The notes under the pieces are model-generated. The model had not been told where the DNA came from, did not search any database, and saw nothing but the letters and a program-made list of their open reading frames with translations. This document shows, in pieces, positions 54,626 through 64,000 of a stretch of 64,000 nt of DNA. Source of the DNA: Adineta vaga (lineage: Eukaryota > Rotifera); the NCBI GenBank assembly GCA_021613535.1, contig CP075496.1, positions 9,548,001 through 9,612,000 of the forward strand. The letters are read 5' to 3'. Positions within the stretch are counted from its first letter, which is position 1; the number at the start of each line of letters is the position of its first letter. The position numbers and the translations under genes were made by a program.

Positions 54626-56736
54626 ATGTCAGTGCATTTGTTTGATGAGATGCATTGCAGTGAATCTGTTGGAAACAATAGAAAAAGAAACATTAAAAGA
54701 GATTTTAATTATATTTATAAGAAATCCTTTTCTTCTTTTTCTGACGTATACATATTCTGAAAGTGAGACACATAATTTATAACAACTTTCTCGAATTGTG
54801 TTCACCATGCAACATTTTCCATCAGTGAAAGTAACAAAAATTAAGAAACATCGATCGAACACTTATCGAACTGTAACTATTGATTAATATTAAAACTAAT
54901 TGTTTATATGTCAATCTGTTCGTGTAGGTTAAAAGTACCAGTAGTAATGTCAATGTTAGTCGAGTAAAATCAGTTGCTTCTAATTTTAAACTATCTAAGA
55001 AAGAAGATCAAACTTTGGTTGTCGAAAATGTAGATCCAATTTCAACAACAAATGAAAAACCTCTATCATCAACATTGATCAATCAAGGCGAGAGACCACT
55101 AACTACAGTTTCAATAACACATATTTCTCGTGTTCAATCTATAAAAAATATTCCAGATATACCGTCTGAGAATGTGTCAAAAACTAATCAATCAAAGCTA
55201 CATACTTTTCTCGCATTACAAGTAAGAATAATTTGTTTGAACATCATGTGATATGAACTTATATCTTTTTAATAGAATGACATTAACCATTATTCATGTT
55301 CAGCACGCTCACATCAATCACATTTTACTTCGAACATATCATCCAATCCTGGTTCGCCATCGCTTTTAATTGGTGACTATCGAAAAATTTATACCATCGG
55401 AGAAAAAAAACATCAAACAAATCAGAAACTACCTTGGTATAAAAAGTGTACACTTCGTTATTTATTGGGCATTGGTTTGGTATTACTTTTAATCTGTGGA
55501 ATTGTTATTGCAGTACCTATTGCCATAGTTTCTACCAAGACGACAACGACGACCACCGCCATGATGAGTAAGTATTTTCAATCGATCCACGTTTTGAAAA
55601 CTATATTTCATTTGTATTGAGGTACAACTTCGGTGTCGGTTACAACATCAACAGCCAGTGAGTATTTCCAGTCGATCTATGTTTTGAAAACTAAATTTCA
55701 TTTGTATTGAGGTACAACTTCAGTATCGGTTACAACATCAACAGCCAGTGAGTATTTCCAGTCGATCTATGTTTTGAAAACTAAATTTCATTTGTATTGA
55801 GGTACAACTTCAGTATCGGTTACAACATCCACAGTCAGTAAGTATTTCCAGTCGATCTATGTTTTGAAAACTATACTACATCCATTTCTAGGTACAACTT
55901 CAGTATCAGTTACAACATCAACAATCGGTAAGTATTCAACTCCCTCTCTCTCTATATATATATATAAACCAGCGATTGAGTCAGAATTATACAAAGACAT
56001 TCTTTTTTGAATATCTTTGAAACATGAATAATTAATAACATCTGTATTTTCTCTTATTTTCATCAATCAAAGGAAGCACTACAAGTAAGTGATCTCTTTT
56101 TTATAAGATATGAGTAACATGAATGCATTCATCTCTAGCTGCAACCAGTACAACTACGGCAGCAACTGTTAGTGAGTATGCTTTGAAAATAAATTAACAT
56201 TTGAAAATCGATGGTATTTTACAGCAATTACATCCAATCTATGTACCTCAACTTGGAACGCTCTGACAATGATATATCATTGCGACAATTGTTCTCCACA
56301 GTTAACATGGCATCAATTAACCTTTAATTATGTAGCCATTGCAAATTTAACTCGAATTATCTTTGCGTTACGAAGAGATTTGGGCTATTTTGGACTTGAT
56401 GATGTTTCTATTCGTAATACAGCGGCATTAGGCGTTGAAATACTTACGAATGGCGGTTTCGAAAGTGGTACACTTTCATCTTGGAGTCTTTGTGTTCAAA
56501 GTGGTTCAACAGGTACTGGATCAGTCCAATCAACAGCAAATAGTATTTCGTATGGTAGCTTAACTTTTGCTGCACTCTCCGGTTCTTATTATTATTTAGG
56601 TGGAGCAACAGTTAATGCTGAATATCTTACTCAAACATTTCCTAGTGTTATTGGAAATACTTATAAATTCAGCTTCTCATATGTCTATTCTGGTAGTGGT
56701 TTATTGAGTAGTGGTGACTTTTTACTTAGTATCTAA
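54626..56736 (+). CDS. Type II membrane protein with an exon-array Thr/Ser stalk and a carbohydrate-binding-like domain
   Basis: A possible first exon starts at ATG 54626 and splices at 54744 into the secure exon 54929-55218 ('VKSTSSNVNVSRVKSVASN'); the first exon is uncertain. Then 55276-55566 carries the single TM ('YLLGIGLVLLLICGIVIAVP') and the beginning of a Thr run. The stalk follows: four 36-nt exons at 55622, 55712, 55802 and 55892 ('STTSVSVTTSTA' type), a 12-nt exon at 56073-56084, a short 'AATSTTTAATV' exon, then the terminal exon (about 56224-56736). The last exon encodes 'LCTSTWNALTM', 'LDDVSIRN', 'NGGFESGTLSSWSLC' and 'YYLGGATVNAEYLTQTF', a galactose-binding-like beta-sandwich. 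All stalk introns are phase 1, so exons can be skipped without frame change. Likely a cell-surface lectin or adhesion protein; ligand unknown. The end ('GDFLLSI') is abrupt. Confidence 0.75.
55568..55927 (+). repeat. Tandem array of a 90-bp intron-exon unit (4 copies)
   Basis: Four consecutive 90-bp units, each a 54-nt intron followed by a 36-nt exon; exon starts fall at 55622, 55712, 55802 and 55892, exactly 90 apart. The units ending at exons 2 and 3 are almost identical. The first and last introns differ more (donor GTAAGT at 55568 and 55838, GTGAGT at 55658 and 55748; the last intron ends CATTTCTAG while the others end TTGTATTGAG). Confidence 0.95.
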
Positions 56737-57252
56737 AAGACGTATTATTTTCCTTTTTTGATTATTTTTCTCTCTCTCTATCATTTTAACTTTTACGAGA
56801 GTTGATAACTATTCATAACTTATATATGAACAAAGAATCTTGATGTCAATATTGTATGAATAAAATTTATAGATATATCATACTTGATTGTTCAATGACA
56901 GTGTATTCCTACTGATAGAACTAGTTATAGTAGATGAAGACAAGCGTATATGTCTATGGAAAAAATACATGTCTTTTTTTGACATTGTAATAATTTAAAA
57001 TTTGAGTTTAATAATCGAATCTAAATTCAAAAAACGTACCATTATCAAATGAGACCTGAAATTCTTCATTGCTGATTGTACGATAGGATGTACGTCTGTA
57101 TTGTGTATTTTAACGATCTTTTATGTACGAAAAAAAAGAAAGAAAAATTTATGATTATATGCCATCATTATCTTTCGAAGTCTTTAGTTTGTTTTGAACG
57201 GTCTCTTATCTTCTCAGGCAAACTTGATAGTAAAGCAAAAACTAAAAAACAA
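56737..57252. other. Convergent intergenic
   Basis: About 515 bp between the stalked membrane protein and the first caspase-NHL gene. AT-rich, AATAAA-type motif near 56860; an 86-codon frame at 57076 is unsupported. Confidence 0.4.
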
Positions 57253-59055
57253 TTAGTTCGCTTCAATCTCAAATTGTTGGATTCGATGGTTGTAACAATC
57301 AGCTACATAAAGATGTCCATCTTCATCAAATGCTAAACCCTCAGGACCATTCAATTGATCGGGATCATTCCTTGCAAGATGTTTATTATTAATTATAATA
57401 TCACCTTCAGTAGCACCATTTCGCCAACGCATAACTCGATGATTCCAATGATCGGCGACGTAAACAGATCCCCATTGATCGATGACCAATCCTGCAGGAC
57501 AATCTAATTGTGTACGATCATTTCCATATCCATTTCCACCTGCGACGATAACACCTGATCTTGCACGGTTCTTCCATTTCATTACACGATTATTCCAAGA
57601 GTCTGATACATATACAGTTTTATCAAGATCAACATAAATATAGGTTGGATGATTGAGTTGATGAAGACTATTTCCTTTTCCATCACCACCAGCAACACGA
57701 ACGCCTCGTTTTGTAGGATCACTATATCGTCTAACTTCATGATTTTCAGTATCAGAAATATAGATAAAACCTTCATGATCAGCTGCTATACCAAAACACG
57801 CGATATTCTTCCACAATACTTCTAAATGAGCCCCTTTTCTACGAAACCATTGCAATACTCGACGATTTTGATAATCACATATAATATAACTTCTTGATTG
57901 CTCATGAAAAATCATATTTGTAGGCGAGCATAGAGTTTTATTTTTATGGTCAGGTATATTTTCACCAACTATTTTCTGTCCCACTATTTCATCTTGTCTA
58001 TATTTAATAATACGATGATTTAGAGTATCAGCGATCAGAATTGCTTGTTTAGGAGTGAAGGAAAGACCTCGAGGACAATGAAGTTTATCTAATGTAGAAT
58101 CAGGACCACTATTATATTGATCGCCACCAGCAATAGTACGAGCTGTAGATTGCCATTTAGCATTTTGAGGCAACTTCACTGTAGCTATAATGAAAGAGAC
58201 AAACGAAGTGTAAAAAAACTTTTCACAGTATGCTATATTCATGTTTTCTCATTTTGTACGTACAAAATAGCTTTGTATATAAATAAATATCTTCAGGGTG
58301 TTGTAGTTGATATATAAGAAAGGGTTGTTGTTGACCTTCACTTGCTCGACACACATCATCTCGTATGTTTTGAAAAACATCGACAATATGCACATTTTCT
58401 TGAGTAATATTTTCGAGCAAATATTCGACAAATAGATTGTTACGAACTGTTTTTTTGGGTTCACATGAAAATTGAATTAGAACTCCATCAGATGCTTGCA
58501 TTTCATATAAACCTTTAGATTGAGTTCGAGCTAAATAAACACATATACTATTTTATTCAAATTATTATGATGTTATTTACCAGATGATTTTGTTCCATCT
58601 TTCAATTGATATGGTTTACAACAATCAAGAATAAATATAGTTGCATACGACGGTATTGTGTCTTGTTCTTGTCTATCCACCAAACGATCGAGCATTCGAC
58701 CAGCGTCCGTACCATAATCTTCGATAGTATTCATTTCTATATTATCATCGTTAACATGAATTAAATAGTTTATCTGTCCGACTTGACAACAATGACCACA
58801 GTAGTAAAAAAGGACTAAATCCTCTTTATTCGCCATGTCTGCAAATTTTTTAACCTCAAGCATCATATCTTGTTTTACAAAGACGTTCTTTTTATGTTTA
58901 ACGATTTCAAAACCAATGGCCTTCAGCAGATATTTTAGCCTTTTCCCATTCTGAACAGAATCATTGATTTCGTTTTCTTTCTTACTATAATTACCATTAC
59001 TGATAATTAGTGCTAGTTTCCGACGTTGAGCAATGGATCGGTTACCAGTTGCCAT
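57253..59055 (-). CDS. Caspase-like peptidase (C14) fused to an NHL beta-propeller
   Basis: Three exons: 58581-59055, 58264-58530 and 57253-58184; introns 50 and 79 nt, both phase 1; 557 residues. Residues 1-160: caspase/paracaspase p20 fold with 'RKLALIISNGNYS', catalytic His in 'LFYYCGHCCQ' and Cys in 'IFILDCCKPY'. The exon-2 part resembles a p10-like segment ('DGVLIQFSCEP', 'NLFVEYLLENI'). Residues about 250-557: six NHL blades ('DTLNHRIIKY', 'DYQNRRVLQW', 'DTENHEVRRY', 'DSWNNRVMKW', 'DHWNHRVMRW', 'DCYNHRIQQF'). A cytosolic protease with a propeller for partner or RNA binding is inferred; animals normally lack this fusion. An acceptor (TTTCAG) lies about 16 bp before the ATG, pointing to a 5' UTR intron or a spliced leader. 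Paralogue at 61707-63634. Confidence 0.85.
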
Positions 59056-59953
59056 GCAGTATCGTTATCTGAAATGTTAAAAATATGATTTCCATATAGA
59101 AAACTATAGAAACACATATAACAATGCAACTGTTTAAAATTAATTTGCATATGATAATCTGTTTGTCAAAAACACATATACCTATATTTAATGAAGCGAT
59201 GATACAAATATGATTCTAACTTTATTGAATATACAACATGTAAGTATTTGTGTTATATATTTCTGAAAAAAATTTAGAGTTCTTTCTTCCTTTATTTTGT
59301 TTTATCCTTCAGAATAGAAGTTTGCTTCTTATTTTTTTGAAAGTTTTGAAGCATTTTATTTTTTCTTTCCAACATGAGCAATATGTAAATACATTTCTTC
59401 ATTTCTCTTATTTACATTACATACAACTTCTAAAATTATTTGTACGCGTCGTTATGCGCGATGCTTTCATGTTTTGAATAACCACATGTAAATAAGAAGA
59501 CGTTCAGTGTTCCTCTTAATTATAATTGTATTATTGTTATTATTATTTATCCTGTTGGCAGAAAAAGATAGTAAAATAAACGAAAATTTCTAGCTTCTCT
59601 TAGTATATACCGCATAGTTATTTCCATATTTGAAGAAAAATTTTAAAAAACAGTTGATATTTTGTATATATTCGTCATTGTATGTTGGAAATTTCTAACA
59701 ATTGATACTTTTAAAAAATATACGCATTTTTCTACAAATAAATTGTCACATGGACGATGCTTTTAATGTGTTTATAACGAATTACATATCATTCGTCGAC
59801 AACACCTTTTGTCAACAAACATATCGGCAACAATCAATATTTTTTCCTCATGGTTCTATATTTACTTTGTTAATAAAACTAAGCTCATAATCCAGTTTTG
59901 CACTGATCAAATTGATGAAAAGTATTCCTCTTTTGGAACGTAACAGAAAATAT

Positions 59954-59993
59954 GGTGTGGGTGTTAAATAGATGTAATACTAACACCCACACC
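59954..59993. repeat. Inverted repeat, 13-bp arms (GGTGTGGGTGTTA / TAACACCCACACC)
   Basis: Perfect arms at 59954-59966 and 59981-59993 with a 14-nt loop, directly followed by CTCACCCT. GC-rich against a very AT-rich background. The arms contain TGTGGG, which I recall as the bdelloid telomeric unit, but only about one unit per arm. Could be a hairpin, a terminal repeat scrap or chance. Confidence 0.7.
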
Positions 59994-60028
59994 CTCACCC
60001 TAGATCTTCATCGTTTCTTAAAGATATA

Positions 60029-60259
60029 ATGACAGATGATAAGATAGCATCACTTTCTAAAACAACTCGCAATAATACAACATCGACTAGAGATGATTCT
60101 ATGGCCATTTCTGCTGATAGACAATGTAACAAAGTTAAAAACGAAAATGATTCTACACACAACAATATGAGTCCTAATCAACATTCAAATTTTAGAGTAC
60201 CGTCAAATCGAAGATTGATCAGCATTGATGTTTCTCCATCTTTCAATTCAAATCAATAA
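60029..60259 (+). CDS. Possible small Ser/Thr/Asn-rich protein or orphan exon
   Basis: 76 codons from ATG 60029, low-complexity and hydrophilic ('TRNNTTSTRDDSM', 'NMSPNQHSNFRVPSNRR'), with a polyadenylation-like AATAAA overlapping the end. Its composition is more protein-like than the chance frames around it. No homologue recognised. Low confidence; it could be noise. Confidence 0.25.
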   Translation: MTDDKIASLSKTTRNNTTSTRDDSMAISADRQCNKVKNENDSTHNNMSPNQHSNFRVPSNRRLISIDVSPSFNSNQ

Positions 60260-60355
60260 ATCTTGTGTAGTTTTCATGAAAAATATTCATTCTAAATTAT
60301 TAAATCTTTCGTTTTTTTATGGAACTCTATCACCAAGCTACACTCTACAGAAATT

Positions 60356-61474
60356 TTAAGATGTATGTTTCGTAGCTGGAACATCATTGATACTCTGAGG
60401 AAATGTTACAGGTTGATTATTTTTTTCTGCTCGAAAAGCACTACTTGCATCGTATAATCTTTTACGAATACGATTGATTGATCCTAATGGACGATGTTCT
60501 TTAAGACCTGCCCATGCATATAATCGAATATTATCTTGCCACCAATGAGAAAATTCTGCATCGAATGCATCTTGTTGAGGAATATCTAAAGTTGCTACGG
60601 TATGGAAAGGTGCAGCATGTTGTGACCATTCTATACTAGCATCTTCAACTGGTTGTAATGTTATATCACTACAAAATTGAACACGAAATTCATATTTAGC
60701 TGAATGATGATGAAAATATTCTTTTATCCAATCACATAGAATCGTTGGTGGATCCGTTTCTTTTACTTTTTGAGATTTAATTGCTAACTGTTCCTTAGCT
60801 ACTGGGAAAAGTGCATATTTTACGACATAATCACCGTATCGGTAAGCTGCTTGTGAATACATTTCTTGTCCCATAATATTCGTATTAGGAAGTTCTGTTC
60901 GTGCCAATTGTTTATGTGAATCATTTCGTTGTTTTAAAGCCTTTTTCAATCCTTCAAGGTTATTGAAATATTCATTACGTAAACATTGAATATCACGACA
61001 GACAGTTGCATTCTGTAATTCTAGCACCGGAGTATTATTAAAGAAAAAATCTTGAGTATTTTGATTTTCGTCTTCACGTAATTTTGATCCTATGACATTG
61101 AAAACTTTCATACCTAAACCTCTTAGTGCTGGTATTCGATCATCTTCAATTTGAGTTGGTTCACTTGCATAACGAAGAATAACTGGGTATTTTCCTGGAT
61201 ATATAAATAATCCTTGACTTAAATGAGGTAGCAGATCAGCTGGCACTGTTAATGTTCCTCGAACTAATGCTTGTGTTTTGGTATGTGTACCACGTAATGC
61301 ATGTCCATGTTTTTCATAGTTTTTCTCTTGCATTGATCGAAAACTTGCAATGATAGCACTGATTTTTTCTTCTTCATCATCTTCAATATGTTCAACGGAT
61401 GGATCATCGTAACGAAGAAAGTGCTTTGGATTTTCACCAAAGATAGCAGCTTTGACTGTTTTAATTGTATGCAT
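60356..61474 (-). CDS. Catalase-related heme protein (catalase-like fold)
   Basis: 372 codons, intronless, ATG 61472-61474. Marks of the short catalase-like family: a His-containing 'HALRGTHTKTQALVRGTLTV' stretch (the distal-His region), 'GLFIYPGKYPVILRYASEP', 'RGLGMKVFNVIG', 'TQDFFFNNTPV', 'YRYGDYVVKYALFPV', 'ASIEWSQHAAPFHTVATLDI', 'PLGSINRIRKRLYDASSAFR'. The last segment ends where the proximal heme Tyr would sit ('R.R..LY'). Length is well below true catalases (about 500), as in bacterial and fungal y4iL/SrpA-type proteins. The role is likely peroxide or lipid-peroxide chemistry. Intronless, and between two caspase-NHL paralogues; a horizontal origin is possible. Confidence 0.8.
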   Translation of the reverse strand: MHTIKTVKAAIFGENPKHFLRYDDPSVEHIEDDEEEKISAIIASFRSMQEKNYEKHGHALRGTHTKTQALVRGTLTVPADLLPHLSQGLFIYPGKYPVILRYASEPTQIEDDRIPALRGLGMKVFNVIGSKLREDENQNTQDFFFNNTPVLELQNATVCRDIQCLRNEYFNNLEGLKKALKQRNDSHKQLARTELPNTNIMGQEMYSQAAYRYGDYVVKYALFPVAKEQLAIKSQKVKETDPPTILCDWIKEYFHHHSAKYEFRVQFCSDITLQPVEDASIEWSQHAAPFHTVATLDIPQQDAFDAEFSHWWQDNIRLYAWAGLKEHRPLGSINRIRKRLYDASSAFRAEKNNQPVTFPQSINDVPATKHTS

Positions 61475-61706
61475 CTCTATCTATTTTGGTAGATAAGGAT
61501 ATGAAACCATGTGATAAAAATGAATGTCACACGTGAATAAGCTATTCTTAGATAAGGTGAAGAACAAACAAAAGAGAGAAAAACAATATATATAGGTTAT
61601 TGAGTGTGCTTGAAACATGTTCTTCTATAAGTTAATCGATATGAAAAATCTCCTATGGATGTTTTACATAAAAAATATTTTTATTTTATTAGATTATTTC
61701 GAACTT

Positions 61707-63634
61707 CTACTCTCTTTTTGAAATAATATTATATTTTTGAATTCGATGATTTTCAGAATCAGTTACATAAAGATTTCCATCTTCATCAAAACCTAAGCCA
61801 TGAGGACCATTCAAATGGCATGGCGTGTCACCCGAAACAAATTGATCACCAACAATAATATCACCTTCAGTCGCACCTTTACGCCAACGCATAATGCGAT
61901 GATTCCAATGATCAGCAACATAAACTGTTCCATATTTATCAACAGCTATTCCTGCAGGGCAATCCAATTGATTAAGATTCTTTCCTTTACCATTGCCACC
62001 TGCTACAACTTCACCTAATTTTGCATCTTTTTCCCATTTCATTACACGATTATTCCATGAATCGGATACATACAAACATTTATCTTGTCCAATAAAGATA
62101 TATGTTGGATGATTGAATTGATGAAGACGATTTCCTGGTCCATGACCACCAGCAACTGTAGTACCACGAGTATCACCTAACTCATATCGTTTGACTCTAT
62201 GATAATCACTGTCAGTAGCATAGATAAGTCCTTCGTCATCCACAGCTATCGCAAAAGATGCAATATTATTAAGGACTTTTTCAAAACGAGCATCCAGATC
62301 TGACGTAGATCGTTTTACTATGCGTTGATTGTGATAATCACAAATGATATAACTATCTGATTGCTGATGAAAAACAATATTTGAAGGTGCACATAACATA
62401 TTTTGTCCATAACCAGATATATTTTTTCCAGCTATACGTTGACTCATATTCGTTCCTTCTTTAAATTTCATAATACGATGATATAAAGTATCAGCAACTG
62501 AAATAGTTTGTCTAGAATTTACAATAAGACCTTGAGGTGAACGAAGATTATTCATTATAGAACCAAAACCTCCATCATGATTACGACCACCGGCAAAGGT
62601 TTGAGATTCACTAAAGATATTAAAAAACATGTTTCTCTTTCGGTCAAAAAAAGTTTCATACGAACCATATCTCTGTCGAAACCATAGCATTTGCTGGGCG
62701 TGTGCGCATAGTCCGGTCCTTTGTTCGTTTGGTTGGAGATTTTTTTCTTTGACAGCATTCGGATTTCCATTCAGCAGTTCGTGGTATAAATATTTCTGCT
62801 ATAATGAAGAATACGTACAAATAAGAGAATCGAAATTGTAAGATAACTTACAATATAGAATTTCATTAAAAAATATCTCTGCATTTGCGCGCAACCGATG
62901 TGTAATAAATGGTCTCTGCCTTTCGTCACTTTCAATGGTAACTTCGTCAGTTATACGTTGAATAATATCGACGATATTCACATTTTCCTCAACAATATTT
63001 CTCAATAAGCATTCCATGTATAGATTATTAGGATTTGTTTTATTAGCGGCACATGCATATTGAATCAGTGTTTTATCAGATGCTTTCATCTTACTGAGTC
63101 CTTTGCGTCGCGCTTGAACTAAAGAAAATATACGAGTCCATATTTGTGACGGAAATATACACGATATTACTTACAGGCAGATTTCGATTCATTTTTTATT
63201 CGATATTGTCTACAACAATCCAAGATCATAACGAGCATGTACGATGCTTCTGTGTCTCTTAACCGTCCTATTACTCTATCAAGTGGTGTACCAAAAGCTG
63301 CAACATCTTCGCCACTAGAGATACGATCATCTCCGGTGTTAATCAAATAATTCGTACCATCAATCTGACAACTGTGGCCAGAAAAAAAGAATAAGATCAA
63401 ATCCCCATCTTGAATAGTTTTAGTAAATGTAATGATATTTTCCAACATCGTTTCGTGTTTTGCAACATCGTAATGCGCTGTAGATTTAAATTTTATTTTT
63501 TCAAGTGATTGCTCTAAATCTGTAGCATTCTTGATAGATTGATTTAGTTTATTCTGTTCTTGTTCGTAATTATCATTTCCAATAAGCAATGCTAACCTTC
63601 GAAGAATACGAAAATTATCATTAGGATTTGCCAT
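61707..63634 (-). CDS. Caspase-like peptidase (C14) fused to an NHL beta-propeller, second copy
   Basis: Four exons: 63175-63634, 62852-63118, 62666-62798 and 61707-62610 (introns 56, 53 and 55 nt), 587 residues. ATG 63632-63634 ('MANPNDNF'), chosen because a TTTTAG acceptor lies about 22 bp upstream. Caspase part: 'RRLALLIGNDNYE', His in 'LFFFSGHSCQ', Cys in 'VMILDCCRQY'. NHL blades: 'DTLYHRIMKF', 'DYHNQRIVKR', 'DSDYHRVKRY', 'DSWNNRVMKW', 'DHWNHRIMRW', 'DSENHRIQKY'. Exon 2 is 267 nt, the same as in the paralogue at 57253-59055. A 133-nt third exon, rich in Lys/Arg/Cys, is extra; its donor GTTCGT is weak, but that splice keeps the frame into 'CESQTFAGG'. Function as for the paralogue. Confidence 0.82.
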
Positions 63635-64000
63635 CAGCGATCGAATAATTATATCTAAAATAATGAACAAGGACAAATATTGTAATATCTAATAATTTCT
63701 TTAAAAACGATAGGCCTTGCTGCTCGTTGATTTTCATTCAAAGTAATTTGTCAGTGTATTGTTTGAAAGTATTTGTCTCGCCTAGGTTACGAAAGAAAAG
63801 ATTGTTCGTTCTATTCATTTTCTCAATGCACATTTGTAACGAAAGCAAAAAAAGAGTTTTTTCACATCTCGAAAGAATTGGTGGATCACTCATGAAAGTT
63901 GTTGTTTCACAGTCACCTTCGTGTTTCTTTTCTTTTATTCGAAGATAATGGCAATAAAACTACTAAGTTCATGTCATGAGGAAAATAAATAGGATTAATT
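63635..64000. other. Upstream region of the second caspase-NHL gene
   Basis: Contains the 5' leader with a splice acceptor and probably the promoter. A 73-codon plus-strand frame at 63727 is unsupported. Window ends here. Confidence 0.4.

Larger units (their letters stand above)
59056..60355. other. Intergenic with a GTGTGGG hairpin and a weak small open frame
   Basis: 1.3 kb, AT-rich. A perfect 13-bp inverted repeat lies at 59954-59966 and 59981-59993. A 76-codon frame at 60029-60259 (Ser/Thr/Asn-rich, followed at once by AATAAA) could be a small gene or a leftover exon, but nothing confirms it. Otherwise empty. Confidence 0.4.

Noticed and set aside
1-64000. CRISPR arrays, rRNA or tRNA genes, bacterial operon features
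   Set aside because: None seen by eye; the genes have spliceosomal introns, so the DNA is nuclear eukaryotic. A tRNA scan was not possible here.

Overview
The window is AT-rich eukaryotic DNA. It has short introns of about 50-70 nt (GT-AG, often ending TTTTAG), dense genes on both strands and many tandem paralogues and remnants. The mix of families points to a bdelloid rotifer (Rotaria, Adineta or a relative; genus not resolved): an expanded single-exon 7TM receptor family, F-box/LRR proteins, ADP-ribosyltransferase (ART) fusions, caspase-NHL fusions, Thr-stalked type II membrane proteins, Argonaute, and several intronless genes of bacterial or fungal style.

Layout. 1-9 kb (minus): two F-box proteins, one 7TM receptor, and three tandem two-TM ectodomain modules that may splice together. 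9.4-19.4 kb: a papain-type protease with an unusual C-terminal domain, two 7TM receptors, a CipC-like (DUF3759) gene, a damaged polycystin-type channel and an MFS transporter. 18.4-30 kb: the core of the 7TM array, minus strand up to about 20.4 kb and plus strand after, with three broken receptor copies, a broken LamG-like gene and a clear solo LTR with a 5-bp target-site duplication. 30-34 kb: a degenerate ART gene and an apparently intact ART-MORN fusion. 34.6-39.8 kb: a type II membrane protein with a stalk, an NHL remnant, and a putative MLKL/HeLo-like helical-bundle protein. 40.7-54 kb: mostly housekeeping and RNA biology (CHORD-CS co-chaperone, SABATH-type methyltransferase, Argonaute, Gemin5-like WD protein, Rab3-like GTPase, cystathionine-gamma-synthase-family enzyme), with duplicated scraps of the Gemin5-like and Rab genes. 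54.6-56.7 kb: a second stalked membrane protein whose stalk is built by four copies of one exon-intron unit of exactly 90 bp. 57-64 kb (minus): two caspase-NHL fusion genes flanking a catalase-like gene.

Main points. (1) The 90-bp exon-intron array, four 36-nt phase-1 exons, is a ready-made device for varying stalk length by exon skipping. (2) The three two-TM modules carry matching phase-1 splice signals at their junctions, with the stop codons of modules 1 and 2 (in transcription order) lying inside the candidate introns, so single-module or fused products could both be made. (3) Several genes carry fresh-looking lesions or unusual splice sites: a T9 frameshift and a GA-AG intron in the polycystin gene, a GC-AG 3n intron in the CipC-like gene, and an ART that has lost two catalytic residues. 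(4) A 408-bp near-identical tract between two diverged modules suggests gene conversion. Exon models were built by hand from splice signals and homology; no search was run.
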